Under the pieces are notes generated by a model. The model was not told the DNA's origin. It did no database searches and saw only the letters and a program-made list of their open reading frames with translations. From Golubevia sp. BC0850 (taxonomy: Eukaryota > Basidiomycota > Exobasidiomycetes > Golubeviales > Golubeviaceae), in contig JAAVVG010000010.1 of the NCBI GenBank assembly GCA_012976225.1, positions 744,001-808,000 of the forward strand: 64,000 bases of DNA, written 5' to 3'. The stretch's first letter is position 1. Each line of letters opens with the position of its first letter. Below, one piece after another: positions 11,071 through 24,200 of this stretch. Both the position numbers and the translations under genes were made by a program.

Positions 11071-11875
11071 TCATTCTCTCACAATCTTCCACTGGGAACC
11101 TGTTGACAACATGTATCAACTGCATTCTTTACCTTTTCACTCTCTTTCGTCTACGCTCTCCGAATGTCTCCACGCGAGACACATGGCACCTCGAGCCTTT
11201 CTCTCTCTTTCGTCCCTCAGTCACTTCTGCTATTGTCCTAATTTCGTCTCACTCATTTCAAACATAACAGAGTGCAATGTTCTCTCACTTCTTGATTGCA
11301 ATCTTACTCCTACCTTTCCTTCAGTTTGGGTGACCAGACAAGTCACTACCAAGCATATGTCGACTTTCCACAGGGTGCCGACTGAAATTGATGTCTCAAC
11401 TTCAAGGTTCCCCACAAATCGAACTGTAATAGAGAGCGATGACGAAAGGAAGACACTTAGGAGAAGAAGTGGTATGGGCTGTTGACGTCAGCCTTCAACT
11501 GGCTTCACTAATAATCACAAAATTGTCTCAAGTGGCAATGCTGAAGAACATACCAGACATGAAAAGATGTTTGAGTTAGGAAACAAAGATATTTGAACAA
11601 GGCTGGGGAAGAAAAACGCTCCATGACATTCTGGTGCTAGAGTATAAAGTGAATCAAAGCTCCTTCAGTCCTTCTCCCTCCAACGTTCACGATAACCCTA
11701 CTCTTTCGACACTTAGTTAGCTCAGACAGAACCTAAGCCTGCTTCTTTCTTGAGGACAACCGGCCAACATCGCCTGACTTGTGTATCCATTCTTCATCTT
11801 CACACCCACTTGCATCCTTTTATCTTCATCTTGTGTCTCTTCAGCTGTATTTCTGTCTTCTTAATTATCATGCTC

Positions 11876-12508
11876 CTAAGAGTCAGACTCCAAGGGAGGT
11901 CCGTCGTACTCAGGAAGTCTCGGCGAGTCATTCAGAAACATCGACCTAACCTTGTCGCTGATTCTAAGAAAGTTCAACATGGGGTAATTGAAGTTCGAGA
12001 ACCATTTAGCAGTGATCTCATCTTGACGACTGATCACCAGAAGCTTCAGATTTGAAGAATTGAAGGAGAGGCTTGGGCTTGGAAGAACGAGACTTGCTGG
12101 ATTTTGATGGTAGAATCGGATGTGGATGAGATTTGAGTGATAGCGACCGATTAAACTGTAAGGGCAGTCGAAACCACTCTGAGTATCTCTAACTCTTACT
12201 CTGCTCTGGAAATAAATCTGGATCTCGATGAGATTTGGAAGAAATGCATTTGAGAAGATCCTGTGAAACGATAAGAGACATCGACTCCATGGAAGTGCAG
12301 CTCTTGAAGGGAGATAGATGGTTCTCCATTCTGAGTCCAAGTCGTCTTGAGTTCGAAGGTTCCGGATCTGAGTGGTTCTAATGGTGCTCCTAGAGCAGAG
12401 TAGCATTGAAGGTAGAGCAGCGGAGGAACTCAAAGGTGGGGCCAGATCCACATCTTCAACCTTCCTCTGATCTGTTAAATCGAAGATGTACAATTGGTTT
12501 CCGATCAT
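11876..12508 (-). pseudogene. C-terminal fragment of an F-box/LRR gene
   Basis: An open frame of 210 codons from ATG at 12508. It has no F-box; it corresponds to the C-terminal third of the local F-box/LRR family. It ends with the family signature KWFSNFNYPMLNFLRI, then FLNDSPRLPEYDGPP. Upstream on the same strand lie only about 150 nt before the 3' end of KRI1, so the N-terminal half is absent. It could be expressed as a short LRR protein, but truncation is the simpler reading. The frame itself is undamaged. Confidence 0.6.
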
Positions 12509-12656
12509 CAAAAATCAGGAGAGCAGAAAGGGGGAAAGAACGAGCTTTGGCCAACTTTTGTCCCCCTCCTCTCTAAGAGAATGGCATTGAACAGGATGAA
12601 TTAAGAGAGCGCAGCGAGGAAGAGCGAAAATATTCAACAATCAACGGCACAATTCA

Positions 12657-15600
12657 CTACTCATCAGCAGTCTTCCTAGATTTTTTACTCTTCTTCTTCT
12701 TCGGTTCCATCTCTTCCGCCCCCTTCTCCTTGCTTCCTCCGACTTCTTCCCCAGCAGCAGCTCCTCCTTCCCCTTCTTCTTTCTCTCTCTTCCTCTTCTC
12801 TCTTTCACCTTTTCCAGCTCTCTTTTTCTTCTTCCCTTCTTTCCCATCAGTCCTCTCAACCTTCCAACCTCTCTTTTCCATCTCTTCGTCATTACCTCTC
12901 TGAGATTTAGCGAAGTCGTTTCTGAAATCTCTGAGTCTCTGACCAAGATCTGCAGGTCGCTTAGCTCCTTTCCTGTAGGGTTGTAGGTTCTTCAATCCTA
13001 CGATGTTGTTGAGCTGATTATCATCTGCAAGAAGAATCTCAACTGGAGTAAGACCATAAGAGCTTGAAGGGACTTTCGTGTACTTGAATCGAGTTGGTTG
13101 ATCTCCAACCTGAAGGAACGTGTGAAAAGAAGATATGTTAGAGATCGAATAGTACGAGATCAGCTCATTACTTTGTACTCACCACATCTTCGTAATCCAA
13201 ACCATAGTACTCCTCCACCAATCCGTCCATCCTCTTCTTCTTCTCTTCAGCAGTCTTGGGTTCCACCTCCGGTTCTTTTTGAATGTTTGGTAAAGTATCA
13301 GCATTCATTTCATCCTCATCAACAGCTTCATCTCCATCTTGCTGTTTCGCCTTCTTAGCCTGAGCTTTCTCTTCAGCAGCTTTCAACTTCTTCTTGAGTT
13401 TCTTCTTTTCCTTCTTTGACATTTCTTTGTTCTGTTGACCAGCATTTCCTTCATTCCCATCAACAAAGTCAGCGTCCATCTCAATCGGACCATCATCGTC
13501 ATCTTGATTCTTCGACTTCTTGTCTTTCTTCTTTGACTTCTTGCTATTACTAGCAGCAGCTGGTTCGTCTTCATCCATGATATCTTCAATGTCGATATCA
13601 TCATCCCAGGTTGGCTTTCCATCAGCATCGTAGTTGACATCTTCATCGTCGTAACCACCTTCGCCAGCGAAATCTCCTTCTTCCCCTGCTTGGTAATAGC
13701 TGTCATTGAAGGCTCCTCTCATGGCTTTGTCGTGAGCTTCTGGATCGAAGTCGGCATCCAAATCAAGATCTTCGAATCCGATAGCTGTTGGAGAGAAGAT
13801 AGAAAAAGGTCAGAAAACCTTGCACTCCTTCGAATATTCTCAACGTTTCATGAACTCACCATCACTTCCGGTAGCCTCCCTCAACTTCTTCAACCTCTCG
13901 ACGATATCTTTCCTCTTCAAATCTCTATACCTCGTAAGTTCTCCCAACTTATCTTTCTTTTCCTTCTCCTTCCTTTCCTTCTTGAGTTCTCTCTCAATCT
14001 TACGCTTGTCATCTTTCCTCCTGACACTTCCCTTCGGGTCTCTAGCAAATGAAGCAATGTTTGCTCCAGTCTCTCCAGATTCCAATTGCTCATATCTGAA
14101 ATTATAAGCAGTCTCGAAAGCATCAGCTCTGGAATCGAAGGAAGCTTCAGATTCCAACTCGGCTGCTTCTGCATCCCAATCTCTTCCGTAGGCGCCTTTT
14201 GAAGTCGATGGAGCTAGATCGCCTTCGTCTGAAAAATCGGAAGAAGAAGCTTTGGGAGCATCTCTCTTGGATTTCAAGGCTTTGACGGAGGGTTTGGAAG
14301 GACCAGCAGGAGCAGAATCGTCCATCCAACCTCTGTTGAGAATGTAGCTGCGAGAAAGAGGGGGTGGATACAAACCAAGATAGTCAGTGAGAAGCGAATT
14401 TCTTTGTGCTTTTGTCTCGCGTCTTCCGTCTGATAAATTTGCTATACTCACTTCATCAAGAAATCCTCATCTTTCTCTTCTTTGCTCTTCTCCTTTTTCT
14501 TTTCCTTTCCCTTATCTTTCTTCTTCTCCTTCTTTTTCTTCTCCTCAACTTCCTGATCTCCCTCCTCGTCGACGTCCTCCAAATCTTGATCTATAACTCT
14601 AACTTTCCTCCTCAATCCATCATCACCTTTCTCAGCTTCCTCAATTTGACTTTTGAGCGCCTCTCTAACAGCTTTCTCACCTCCACCACTTCCACCACTT
14701 TCCTCCAGAACACTCAACAGGAACTTCCTATAATCATCTCCTTCCAGAGCTTCCTGATCCAGATCTCTCTTAACAAAAAATCCAGCATCATCTCCATCTT
14801 GTTCTTGATCGAAATCGTTGAAAGCATGTGTAACCTCTCTTTTCAATTTCTCTTGTTCCTGAGCTGGAGCTAAGAGTGTTTCATCTCCATTAGTAGCCTG
14901 CTTTCTGGAGCCATAACCTTGATCTTGATTCTGTCCATAACCATATTCATTCCCTGCAGAAAAGGAAGTTGCTTCTGCGTAGGCTTTGGCTGGGTCTGAA
15001 GAGGTTTTCATTAACTCTTCAACTCGAGATCTTTGATAGGATGCTAGAGTCATTTTCTTTTGGTTCTTCGATTTGGGATTGGTTGGGTTGGGTCGGAGAG
15101 ATGAAGTGGAAGCTAGAGCTCTTTCGTCTGGGGGAAGGGAAATGGAAGGAAGATGTAGTCAGCGTTTCGGAGTTTGACTGAGGTTATGAGTGTGAGCTAT
15201 TGAAGACCATCAGAATCTCAGAACACATTCGAATCGGTACCATTGCATGGGACTCAGCATCGTAAAAAGCAGCAGCTGGAGAGGTTGAGCTTGCCATCTC
15301 TCGAGCTCGCAGCAAGCCAAGCCGTACAATGACACCTCTATTGTCCCTCCTAGCGAAGGTTTACTCCGGATCGAACAGGCTAACAGCTCCTACAGAGCAA
15401 GTAGGCCCGCCTACGATCCATAGCTTGCACTCTTTATTCTCATTCCAGTCTTCCTTTCGATCTACCAAGAGATCTGGCCGTTATCAACTCTACTCCCCTC
15501 TCTCATAACTCAAAGAACTCACCATCGAATACCTTCTTTCCATCCTCGTAGATACCAGTATCTTTTGCTCTGATTCTAGCAATGGTTCTAAGGATGGCAG

Positions 15601-15811
15601 CATCCACTTCTGGAGTGATCTGCTCTCCTTCTTCATCCTCCGTTTCGTCATCACTACTACTATCTTCATCTCCATCATTCTTTCCAGAATATTTTTCATC
15701 CAACCGTTGAAGTTCCGCTCTAGCTTTGTTGTGTTCAAACTTGGAAGCGTAGGATTTATTGATTGAGAAAGAATTTGAAGATTCTGGCTTGTCGTCCTTG
15801 AACAACTCCAT
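12657..15811 (-). CDS. KRI1: KRI1, ribosome-biogenesis factor, 835 aa
   Basis: Nucleolar Kri1 works with Krr1 in small-subunit pre-rRNA processing. Exons are 15811-15523, 15127-14452, 14347-13860, 13784-13183 and 13109-12657 (introns 395, 104, 75, 73 nt); the model closes exactly at 835 codons. Family hallmarks are an N-terminal SYASKFEHNKARAELQRLDE, then EQITPEVDAAILRTIARI, the joined exon 2/3 segment EDFLMNYILNRGWMDD, and the Kri1 C-terminal domain beginning at residue 686 (TRFKYTKVPSSSYGLTPVEI). Long acidic and Lys-rich stretches are typical of the family. The GTG just before the ATG at 15811 is not used. Intron 1 is unusually long. The C-terminal 90 residues are Lys/Glu-rich. Confidence 0.93.
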
Positions 15812-16192
15812 CACGGGAGAAGGCTTGCTGCTACTTTGAGGTGATTGATGAGGTTATCAGGAGATAGAATCGAAATTGAGAAGGAAGGAAAAGGCTTACG
15901 AGGGGGGTGGTAGATTGAGGAAGGGAGAAGAGGAGAAAGCTCTCTCTGTCAGGAAAAAGCTGAAGACAAATAACTTCTCCCTCTCAAGACCTCCAATCCC
16001 TGCCCTCACCTCTTACTTCAAGACCTTTTCTTGAAAAGGGAGCATTCCCAAGGCCTTAGTAGTGAGTAGCTCTCTCATCGACATTCAGAAAATGATCTTG
16101 TTAAGCGTTAAATCGAACTCTCTCTCAAGCCTCAGTCTCTCTCGTATCATCATCTCTTCCATTCAACTCTTCCACCTCTTCCTTCGTCAAAC
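15812..16192. promoter_or_regulatory. divergent intergenic region KRI1 / F-box copy 1
   Basis: Contains the 5' flank of KRI1 and, from 16010, the start of the 2-kb repeat. A CT-rich stretch precedes the F-box ATG. No TATA box or other named element recognised. Confidence 0.4.
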
Positions 16193-18036
16193 ATGGAGGG
16201 CTCTAGATTCAAAGATCCTCTAAGATTACTTCCGAATGAGCTGTTTCTTCACATCTTCAGCTTGCTTTCAAACGTCAACGTAGCTCGTTCTTCAGCCACC
16301 AACCGAGCTTGGAGGCAATGCATACATACAGTCAGACACTACCCTCTTTACCATCACAGATCAAGACATAGATACAGAGGAACTCGAGAGGTTCTACGAA
16401 CAAGATAGCTTTCCAGGCAAGCAGATACCAAAGGAATTCAAGAAGCTCCTCAGACATTCAATCCTCTCCAAGAACAAGCTCAAAGACGTTTCAATTCATC
16501 TGTTTCCTTTCGTAGATGACAAAGACTCGGCTTCTGAAGAATGGCCATCAAGCAGAGTTTCTATCGTCTTCGATATCTTGGAACTTTCTAGTCATACCCA
16601 CGAAAAGAATTAACTTCTACGGACGGGTTTGGAATCCTGACATGATCCCAGATAGTGAATGGAGAATCGGTGATCAGATCATTACGCTTCTACGAAACCT
16701 CAATGTATTTCCTCAACTGAGTCAAGTGGACATCCAGGCTTCAGCTTGGTTGACTCTGAAGGCCGTTTCTCTGACGATGGTCTTGACCCTCTATGAAATC
16801 GATGCTTTCGACAGCTCGGGAGTTTCAATGTCAGATTTAGATCCTGAATTTACGGGATTAATTCGGGAGATTAGACGTTTTACCAAAGGAGATATTGAAC
16901 AGTTGGAGGATGACTACAGCTACGTGGAATTGTGAGTTCTTGGGGAGCTGAACAAAGGATCTCAAGAGGCCATGAAAAGACTTCGTCTATCACCCTCTAG
17001 TGTATCTATCATGGTGGGCTATCTTCAATTCATCTTTACATGCTCAAACCTCCAATCTCTACGACTAGACGGTGGAGAGGATGATGAAGAAGAAGAAGGA
17101 CATTTTGAGTTTCTCGTTCCACGGAATTGCAGCTCGAATTTACAGGATTTACATCTTACTCAATGTTCAGTTCCTATCGTTTGGGACCGAGCTTTCTCAA
17201 ACTGGATTGGCAAAAAGCTCAAGGATTTAAGAGTGTAGCAAAGCTTGAATGAGAAGGAGAACAAATTTGCCGATGCTGAATCTCTCATCTCCTCTTTAAA
17301 TGCCGACGCTCCTTCTCTCGACTACCTTCGACTCTATTCAGTCTATCTACCATCTGATTCCAACATATGCTTTCTTGGAGGGTTAAACTTCCGAGCTCTG
17401 AGAACTCTTCATCTCACTTCAAATTTGGCCCTATTTGAATTCTTCGCTGCTTCAAGCTATCCCCCTGGTTTAGTCAATTTATGGTTGGTCCTGGATGATC
17501 AACCCACAAGCTGTGACGATATTATGGTCTTTCATCAGTCCGCCTTCCAGATCCTCAGAAGCTCCAGTCACTCAATTGCTCGATGCCTTCTAGATGACGG
17601 AGTCTTCAGCGATGATGGGATGTATATAATAGGAGAACTAAAGGCAAAGGAACTTCATCTTCAAGCGATTTCCTTTCCACGTACGTTTAGAAGAATTCAA
17701 GCTTTTGGTCCAATCTAGAATGATTCTTAAAGCTTACTCTTCACTTGGTTATCCTGAGCTCAAGAAAATCACCTTTCGGGGAAATTCTGGAAACGCCAAT
17801 CGTGAGGAAGCTGAGGTCGCTTGCTATCCTAATGCCCCAAAGCTACGAAGATGATGTTGAATCACCTCCGTCTTCAAGGTTGTTTACTCGCTGTCGATGG
17901 ATCTTCTCTAGTCCGTAACGCCCAGTAAATTCCTTTCAAGTAGCTCAAATCGTTCAAGTCTCTCTTTCTGGACCTCAATGTTTTCAAAATTCTCAAATAG
18001 CAACTTCTGTCTCTTCTTCTGGTTCCCGTGTGCCAA
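16010..18036 (+). repeat. 2.0-kb dispersed repeat, copy 1
   Basis: Matches copy 2 (37652-39680) in inverted orientation. Homology begins at CTCTTACTTCAAGACC and ends near GGTTCCCGT. The flanks outside the F-box frame differ by several substitutions and a 3-nt indel. The core 16164-17618 is also shared with copy 3 at 47601-49055. No terminal inverted repeats, transposase or target-site duplication was seen, so this is a segmental duplication and not a recognised transposon. Confidence 0.85.
16193..17854 (+). pseudogene. broken F-box/LRR gene, copy 1
   Basis: It begins with a good F-box (RLLPNELFLHIFSLLSNVNV, then SSATNRAWRQC), after which the frame shifts near 16325-16340. The shifted frame (with DTEELERFYEQDSF) runs to about 16610, where it shifts back to a long LRR-like frame. 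That frame is cut by TGA at 16933 and TAG at 17236. A further shift lies near 17670, and the tail reads AYSSLGYPELKKITF up to TGA at 17852-17854. None of these breaks is flanked by splice sites of usable length. The longest pieces are 139 and 157 codons. Copies 2 and 3 share the first four lesions, so the gene was broken before it multiplied. A role as transcribed RNA cannot be excluded. Confidence 0.8.
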
Positions 18037-18976
18037 GAACTCATCACCCTCACACTAGTATAGCTGGGAACACTCCAAAGTTTCGTGTCAATGATTAAAA
18101 AAAAGGGAATGAGAGTCGCTTTATACAGAAAGGTCAAAGGTGATGCTGAACAACATTAAGGCCGTCGCATTTGAATTTTTTCAGCCGTAAATCAGGCTGT
18201 CGAGGATCGGTTTATTGGGTGGAAAGAGGCGGTTTGGGGATGGTCACCGGTCAACAAAAGGTGTCGTCAAACAAGGAAGACGAGACCATCTAGCCTCTTT
18301 GAAGTCTTGAAATCTTCATTCAGAGCCGTCGGATTCCTCAGGGGTGGTTTAGCTTTACTTCCTCTGCCTCATCAGAAGAAAGGTAGAAATCCTCTTCTCA
18401 GATCCTTCAACTCCCAACTTCCACTCATGAAATCAACCATTGTTCCCACGATCTTTCCTCTTTCCTCTGTTCTCTTTCCCTTTCCGATCTCGCAACTCAG
18501 ATCCTGTCTTTTTTCCTCTCGCCCCTCCCAGAGCCCTGTCCCCATCTTTCCCCCTTTCTTTTTGGTTCGCTGTATATTGCCCCCCCCCTTGTTTCTCTTT
18601 CTCTTTCTCTTTTCCTCTTCTCTCTTCTGTTTTTCTAATTCCAACTCCTTTGTTCTCAAAAGTTCGAACGGCACCTTTTTTCAAGTCAGACACAGAGTGA
18701 GACGGCTGTTAAGAAGATCCCCGAGGGAAACGCGATAGAAGGACTCAAAAAAGCTTAGGTGAAAGTGGAAGTAAAGGAAACTTAATGATGGAACAGGAGT
18801 ATGCGAGTACAGAAAATCTAGGTAGAGAGAAAAACGATGAACTTGATGATGACCGATAGATAAGAAGGTGATAATTAGAGAGAAAGAGAAAGCCGGGTGA
18901 GACTTAAGATAAACCAATGATGCATTGAACGTCGAAGCAACAGTAAAGAACTAAATAAATTGAAATTCCCCAAAAT
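18037..18976. other. intergenic, strongly pyrimidine-rich on the plus strand
   Basis: About 18360-18680 is a C/T-rich tract including a run of C and repeated CTTTCT. ORFs across it on either strand are low-complexity shadows. It also covers the 3' flank of REX4 (minus strand). No gene is supported. Confidence 0.5.
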
Positions 18977-20799
18977 TCAAAGATCCTTCCACCATTCTCC
19001 CTGATCGACCTTTTTAGCTCTCTTTTTAACTTCTGCCCCTTCAGCATTCGATTCCCTCTTCTTTGAATCACCACTCTCTTTCTCAACTTTCCTTTTGCCT
19101 TCCTTTCTCAGTCCAACAGCATTACCTCTCCCTTTTCCATTCCTCCTAACTTCAGCTTCCCAAACCTTCATACCAGTTTTATAAACCTCCATAGTAACTC
19201 TAGCATCTTCAACACTACTATGTTCTTCACCTTCACCCTGTACTTCAACACCCACAGTCAACCTAGCCAAATTTTTCAAACTTGGAAATTTAGTCTTAGC
19301 TAAATCTCTAAAAGGCTTGAATTTTGAAGTATCTCTAATTAACCAATTTGGATGATCTAATAATAAGGCCTTCAAATCATTATGAATAGCATGTCCAATT
19401 AAGATTCTACCTTTAATTAAAGAAGCCACTTGAGATTGAACTGATGAAAAAGAAGGTGCGTTTTTTAAATTGAAAGATCTAACTCCTGAAACCCAAGTTC
19501 TATAATCTGTGACTTTTTCTAAAGGTTTGACGAAGGAATCATATAATGGATAACCATAGAAATTCACTATTGAAACTCTTGCTAGGATCGATTCAGAGCC
19601 TAAAGGTCCTACTCCCACCATTTCACAATCTATTGCTAGGTATTGACCGGGTCTGAAAGGGAAACACACACAGAAAAGATGAATGAACAATGTCAGATCT
19701 CCTTTTCAACAGAGCCAAAATGCACGACTCCCCATCTAGACTTCAATCGAAGGAAAACACGAGGTTACTCACTCTTTCTTCTCCTTACTGATCTCCTCTC
19801 CCGGTCCCTCCTTTATAAACCTACTTTTCCTTCTAACTTCCTCTTCTGATCCAATTCCAACCAGCCCATTTTCAGTTTCTGTATTGCTCACTCCTCCTCC
19901 CGTTCCCTTTCCAGCGGCCATAACGATCCCAATAGCTTCATCTCTACCAGTGCCATCTTTACTCAATCCTCTAACTAGATCTAAATCTTCTGGAGAGAGA
20001 TCTTCAAAGAACCAAGGTAAAGCGGTGGGAGCTGGTGAACCTGAAGGTGAATCTACGTCGGAGGGAGATAGTAAAGGTTGTTTGGATTTGAGTTTGAGAG
20101 AAACGGAAGTGGAAGTGGAAGTTGAGGAAGAAGGGAGAGTTGAGGTTGAAGGAGAAGAAGTTGAGGTGGAAGAGCTTGAGGGTCGAGATCGAGGTGGTTT
20201 GTTTGGGTTCGTTGGGAGAGTCTGGAAGATTAAGAGAAAGTGGGGATTTGGACCAAAGAAGGAAAAGAAGGTGGGAACAAAAAAAGGGTCAGAAGGAGGC
20301 CAGGAGAAAAAAGGCTGATGAAATGGAAGCGGTTGCTGCGAGAGCTCGAGAAAGGGAGCCTGTTCTGCGTCGATGAGGTTTCACTTAAGCTCTTCTTTCA
20401 CCGACCAATGAGAACAGACTTTAATTCATTTCAACTAGATTCAAAGAAGGATAGGGCCTCCGAGCTTCAATGGGCTCTTTGACTGAGAAACAGCTGGCCG
20501 CCTGCTCTCCAACTCTTTCTATCTCTTTCGTCTCGCCACGAGCTCCTTAGCTTCTGTCTTTGACTCGTTGATACTTCTATTCGTTCCTATCCTGTCTTTC
20601 AATTGGACTCAAGATCACATTCCAAGTAAAGGCTTGTCCAAAACTTGCCAGTGCAACTCACCTTTTTGAAAGCGTTCCAATTACTCCCAGGTTTCACCAC
20701 TTTTGTCTCTGTCTTGCTCGATTTGGGCTTAAGCTTGTGCTTCTTATGAGAAGTAGAAGATGACGGATTCAGATTTGAGGTGGAAGTTGAGGGAGTCAT
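18977..20799 (-). CDS. REX4: REX4-type 3'-5' RNA exonuclease, 420 aa
   Basis: DEDDh exonuclease of the Rex4/XPMC2 family, involved in pre-rRNA processing in the nucleolus. Exons are 20799-20662, 20221-19773 and 19652-18977 (introns 440 and 120 nt); phases fit and total 420 codons. Exon 1 is basic and contains GSNWNAFKK, the conserved N-terminal Trp motif of the family. Exon 2 carries a Ser/Thr-rich linker and ALPWFFEDLSPEDLDLV. The catalytic domain has Exo I AIDCEM (D204, E206), Exo II GHAIHNDLKAL (D288) and Exo III HSSVEDAR (H340, D345), so all DEDDh residues are present. The C-terminal tail is Lys/Arg-rich, probably a nucleolar signal. It faces UTP20 across a 461-nt divergent region. Confidence 0.93.
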
Positions 20800-21260
20800 T
20801 GGATGAGAAGAAGTGAAATGAGACAGTTTAGAGGTTGGACTTGATGGATGAAATGTAGAAGGAGAAGCAATGCTCTGATGTGGATGCGGATGCTGATGCT
20901 TGGGTAGAAATGGCTCTTACTAGATCCTTAGTTATTAGGATATGAGATCGAATCTTGCAATTGTTGAATAGAATAGCAAGTTGGCTGTGTTGCACTTGGT
21001 CTCTCACTCTCTCCCTTCTGTGAGTGTCCTCTGCTCTGCTTTGCTCTTCTCTTCCTTTTGCTTCCTTTCCTTTGCTCTTCGTCTGATTGAAGATAAAGAA
21101 ACTTACTGAATGTTCTACCTAAGCTTATTCGGTTGTTTCTGGAAGAATAAAATGTTAGTGTGTACAGGTGTGGATAGTAACAGCAATATGATCGAGTTTT
21201 TCAATAAATTTCAATTTCTTCCTCTCACCAACCAACCACCAACCCATCGGATCCTTCAAG
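20800..21260. promoter_or_regulatory. divergent promoter region of REX4 and UTP20
   Basis: 461 nt between two start codons on opposite strands. Contains a GGATGC/GATGC-type short repetition near 20880-20900 and a CT-rich tract at 20995-21075. No TATA box or recognised ribosome-biogenesis element (PAC or RRPE) was found by eye. Confidence 0.45.
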
Positions 21261-24200
21261 ATGGCCAACTCTTCCTCTTCTTCCTCTTCTTCTTCTAGAC
21301 CTAAGAGAAAGATGTCAAGAGAAACGCAATTCAATCGAGCAGAAGCTGCAGCGAAGAAGGAAAGAAAGCAGAGAGCGGCTGCTGCAACGAGTAACTCTAC
21401 CTCTGCCCCTACCTCTACCAGCTCCTCATCCAGATCCAAGCCAACTTCTAGAAAGAAGACCTTAACGATAGATCCCTTGAACCATAGACATCGATACAAA
21501 TCTTTCAATCAAAGACTTTCTTCACTTCACATTGATGTCTCACGTTCAAAATCCACTTCAACCATTTCAGGTTTAGAACACAATCCTTCAACTTCCACTT
21601 CTTTAGCGATTCCAACTTTACCAGAAGATTCAACAGAAGAAGAATTACAACTTCATTCTTCTCTAAGCCAAACCAATTTCGGTTCAGCTTTATTGGTTTG
21701 GAGAGAATTGAATTTGAGTCTAGGTTTTCAAGCTTTTTTGAAAAATGTGATTGGAATCAGTGGAAGTTTGGTCATGTTATTGCATCACAAGGATGAAATC
21801 TTGGAGGCTATTTTACAGGGTTTAAAACTACCTTCATCAAATTCAAATGTTGAGGCCTCCTCTTTCTATTCTTCACCTTCTTCTCTACATCTCTCCTATG
21901 AACCTTTGTTAGATTTAATCCCTCGTCTATCTCAAGATCTTTCAAATGAATTCCTACCTTTTTATCCTCAAATCTTATCAAGCATCTTACAACTTACAGA
22001 GATTACAAAATCAGACACTGGTGGGAATGAAGTTGAAACTGCCAAAATCGTAGAGAAAGCCTTTGAAAGTTTGGCTAGACTTTTTAGAGAATTGAGTGGA
22101 GAGATTTTGAAAGATTTATCAACTTCAACTTCGGAGAACGATTATCTAGAAGAAACTTGGAGGATCATTAAACCTTACCTTGGTTATTCTGAACCTAAAC
22201 TTCCTTCACCTCAAACCCAATCTCAATCTCAAGATGGAAATCAATTTCAATCAATTGAATTAATAGAACCTTCTTCTTCTTCATCTATCACTCCTAACCT
22301 CCCTTCAACGACCTCTTCAAGACCCCCAAAATTCTCTCCTCACACTCTACGATTCTCTTCAGAAGCCTTAGCTCATCTGGTTCGTAAATCTCCAAGATCC
22401 AAATTGGGAAAGATTGCATCGGTAATGTGTAGAGATTTGGGAAAGATGTTGGATTTGGCTCAGGAGAGAAAGGAGGAATCGAATGAAGGTGGTTCAAGGT
22501 GGGATGAGAAAGGATATGAGAGGAAAATTGGGAGGATGAGAAGAGGGATTGCTGGGGTTTGGGGAGAGGTTGTTAAGGTGAGTTAGTTTGATCCATATTT
22601 AGAGTGAGAGGAGTCGAAAAAGTTGAGAGGGTGATTGGATACGTAGATGAGGAGGATGGGTGGTGAGGTTAAAAAAAAGTGTTGACCTTGCTGCTCGGTT
22701 CTCCCGGGTGGTGTTGAGCTTCAGCCTACTGTAAAAAACTAGAAAAGTGATTGCAACGGGCTGTCAAGCTAAGTTAGTCTAAGTCTTCCTGACTTCTCCG
22801 TACTGACCTTCTCCCGCCACCCGGACCTTCTCTCAATCCTCTCCCACTCAACAGTCAGTAGACCATCGATTACATTCTCAAACCTCATTTCTTCTTTCTT
22901 CCCTTTTTGAGTGCTCTCCACCTTCAACTTCAACCTCCAAGAATTTTCTTAAAGCCAGATCTCAAATCGTAACTCTGGTTTTGACTTCGATAGTTCATCA
23001 CACTTCTAGACCTCATTTGACTTTCCTGATTGAAGAAATGTGTAATCGATGTGGACTCAAATTGAGTGCAACTGAAGGATTGTTGGACAAGGGAGATGGC
23101 ATGGATGTAGATAGAGATGTCGAGTCGGATCAGACACTCATCGACGATTTGAAGGACGCTGTGAATTGGTTGGGAACTTTGATTGGAGTGAGGAAAGGTA
23201 ACAGAGTTGATGGTGAGTATCATAAGAACCTTATTTGTTCAACAAGAATTCCCTTCTGACATTCTCTTTCAATCTCTTCGACCCTCTCAGATTCTATCAA
23301 ATCATCCTTATTCAGCCTCCTTCGAAATCTCTCAACTTTACAATCCAAGATCTCTTCATCTTCTACAAAGAACGACTGGACTTCAATCTCTTCGTCTCTT
23401 ACCATCTTTGAAGCCCTTCTAATTCCAATTGGTAGGATTCAAGATTTAGTCGGAAATGGAATGAAGTCATTGGAGATTTTATCATCTTCCAAATCTTCGA
23501 AACAAAATTCGACAAGTCTTTCTCCTTCTTTCTCGACTCTTGTTCTTTCACTCTCAAATCCATCTTTGAATTGGTCTTCTTTTCATCAATTTGCTTTCCC
23601 AATCGTTCTGACTCAAACGAGTAGAATTATCTCATCGCTTCAAGATGGGGATGATGCTGAAGGGGTCAAGGTTCTGGAGTTTCTAAACGACTTGAACAAG
23701 AATGGGAAATTCGATGGTTTCAAGAATGACGAGTCAAACCATTCGAAGGTTGAAGAGGATGAAAGGTTTGGATCGGGAAAATTGAACCAGAACGAAAGGA
23801 ATTGGATCAGGATTCTAGGAACTTATGTTCTGAAAGGTTTGAAAGCAATGGAAGAGAGAATTCAAGTCTCTTCAAAAGATCAAGGAGTTCAGCTCAAGTT
23901 CAGTCGAAATGACATCAACCTAATCGAACTATCAACACTTTTCAAGAACTATGCTTCGAGTAAATCCGATCAACACGCTGGAGAAGGATTTTCGGGATTC
24001 GCGGACCCTCTGAGGGCGAGCATTGAATCTTTGCTGGACATCATCGAAAGGGATTCTTCGTCAAAGGAGAAGAAGAGTTTTGAATCCCAGGGACCTCTCA
24101 ACAACTACTTTCTCTTAAGCTCTTTGGTTTCGTCTCTCAACTCTATGATTTATTCCTGTTCATCTTCTTCCAAATCGTCAAAGCCAAGTCCAAGCTCCCT

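Larger units (their letters stand above)
10391..11875. other. intergenic region with a diverged duplication
   Basis: Pyrimidine-rich plus strand without a convincing gene. The long plus-strand ORF at about 11006-11485 is Ser/Leu-rich and lacks family features or splice partners. The region contains the two repeat units listed separately. Confidence 0.4.

Noticed and set aside
11006-11485. 159-codon plus-strand ORF
   Set aside because: Ser/Leu-rich, partly over repeat unit B, no family features, starts inside a pyrimidine-rich tract.
16322-17240. Breaks in the F-box copies as introns
   Set aside because: Gaps between frames are shorter than a viable intron or lack GT..AG pairs, and the two stops are in frame with coding-like sequence on both sides.
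18307-18738. 144-codon ORF and its antisense partners
   Set aside because: Low-complexity C/T-rich DNA; no motif, no splice context.
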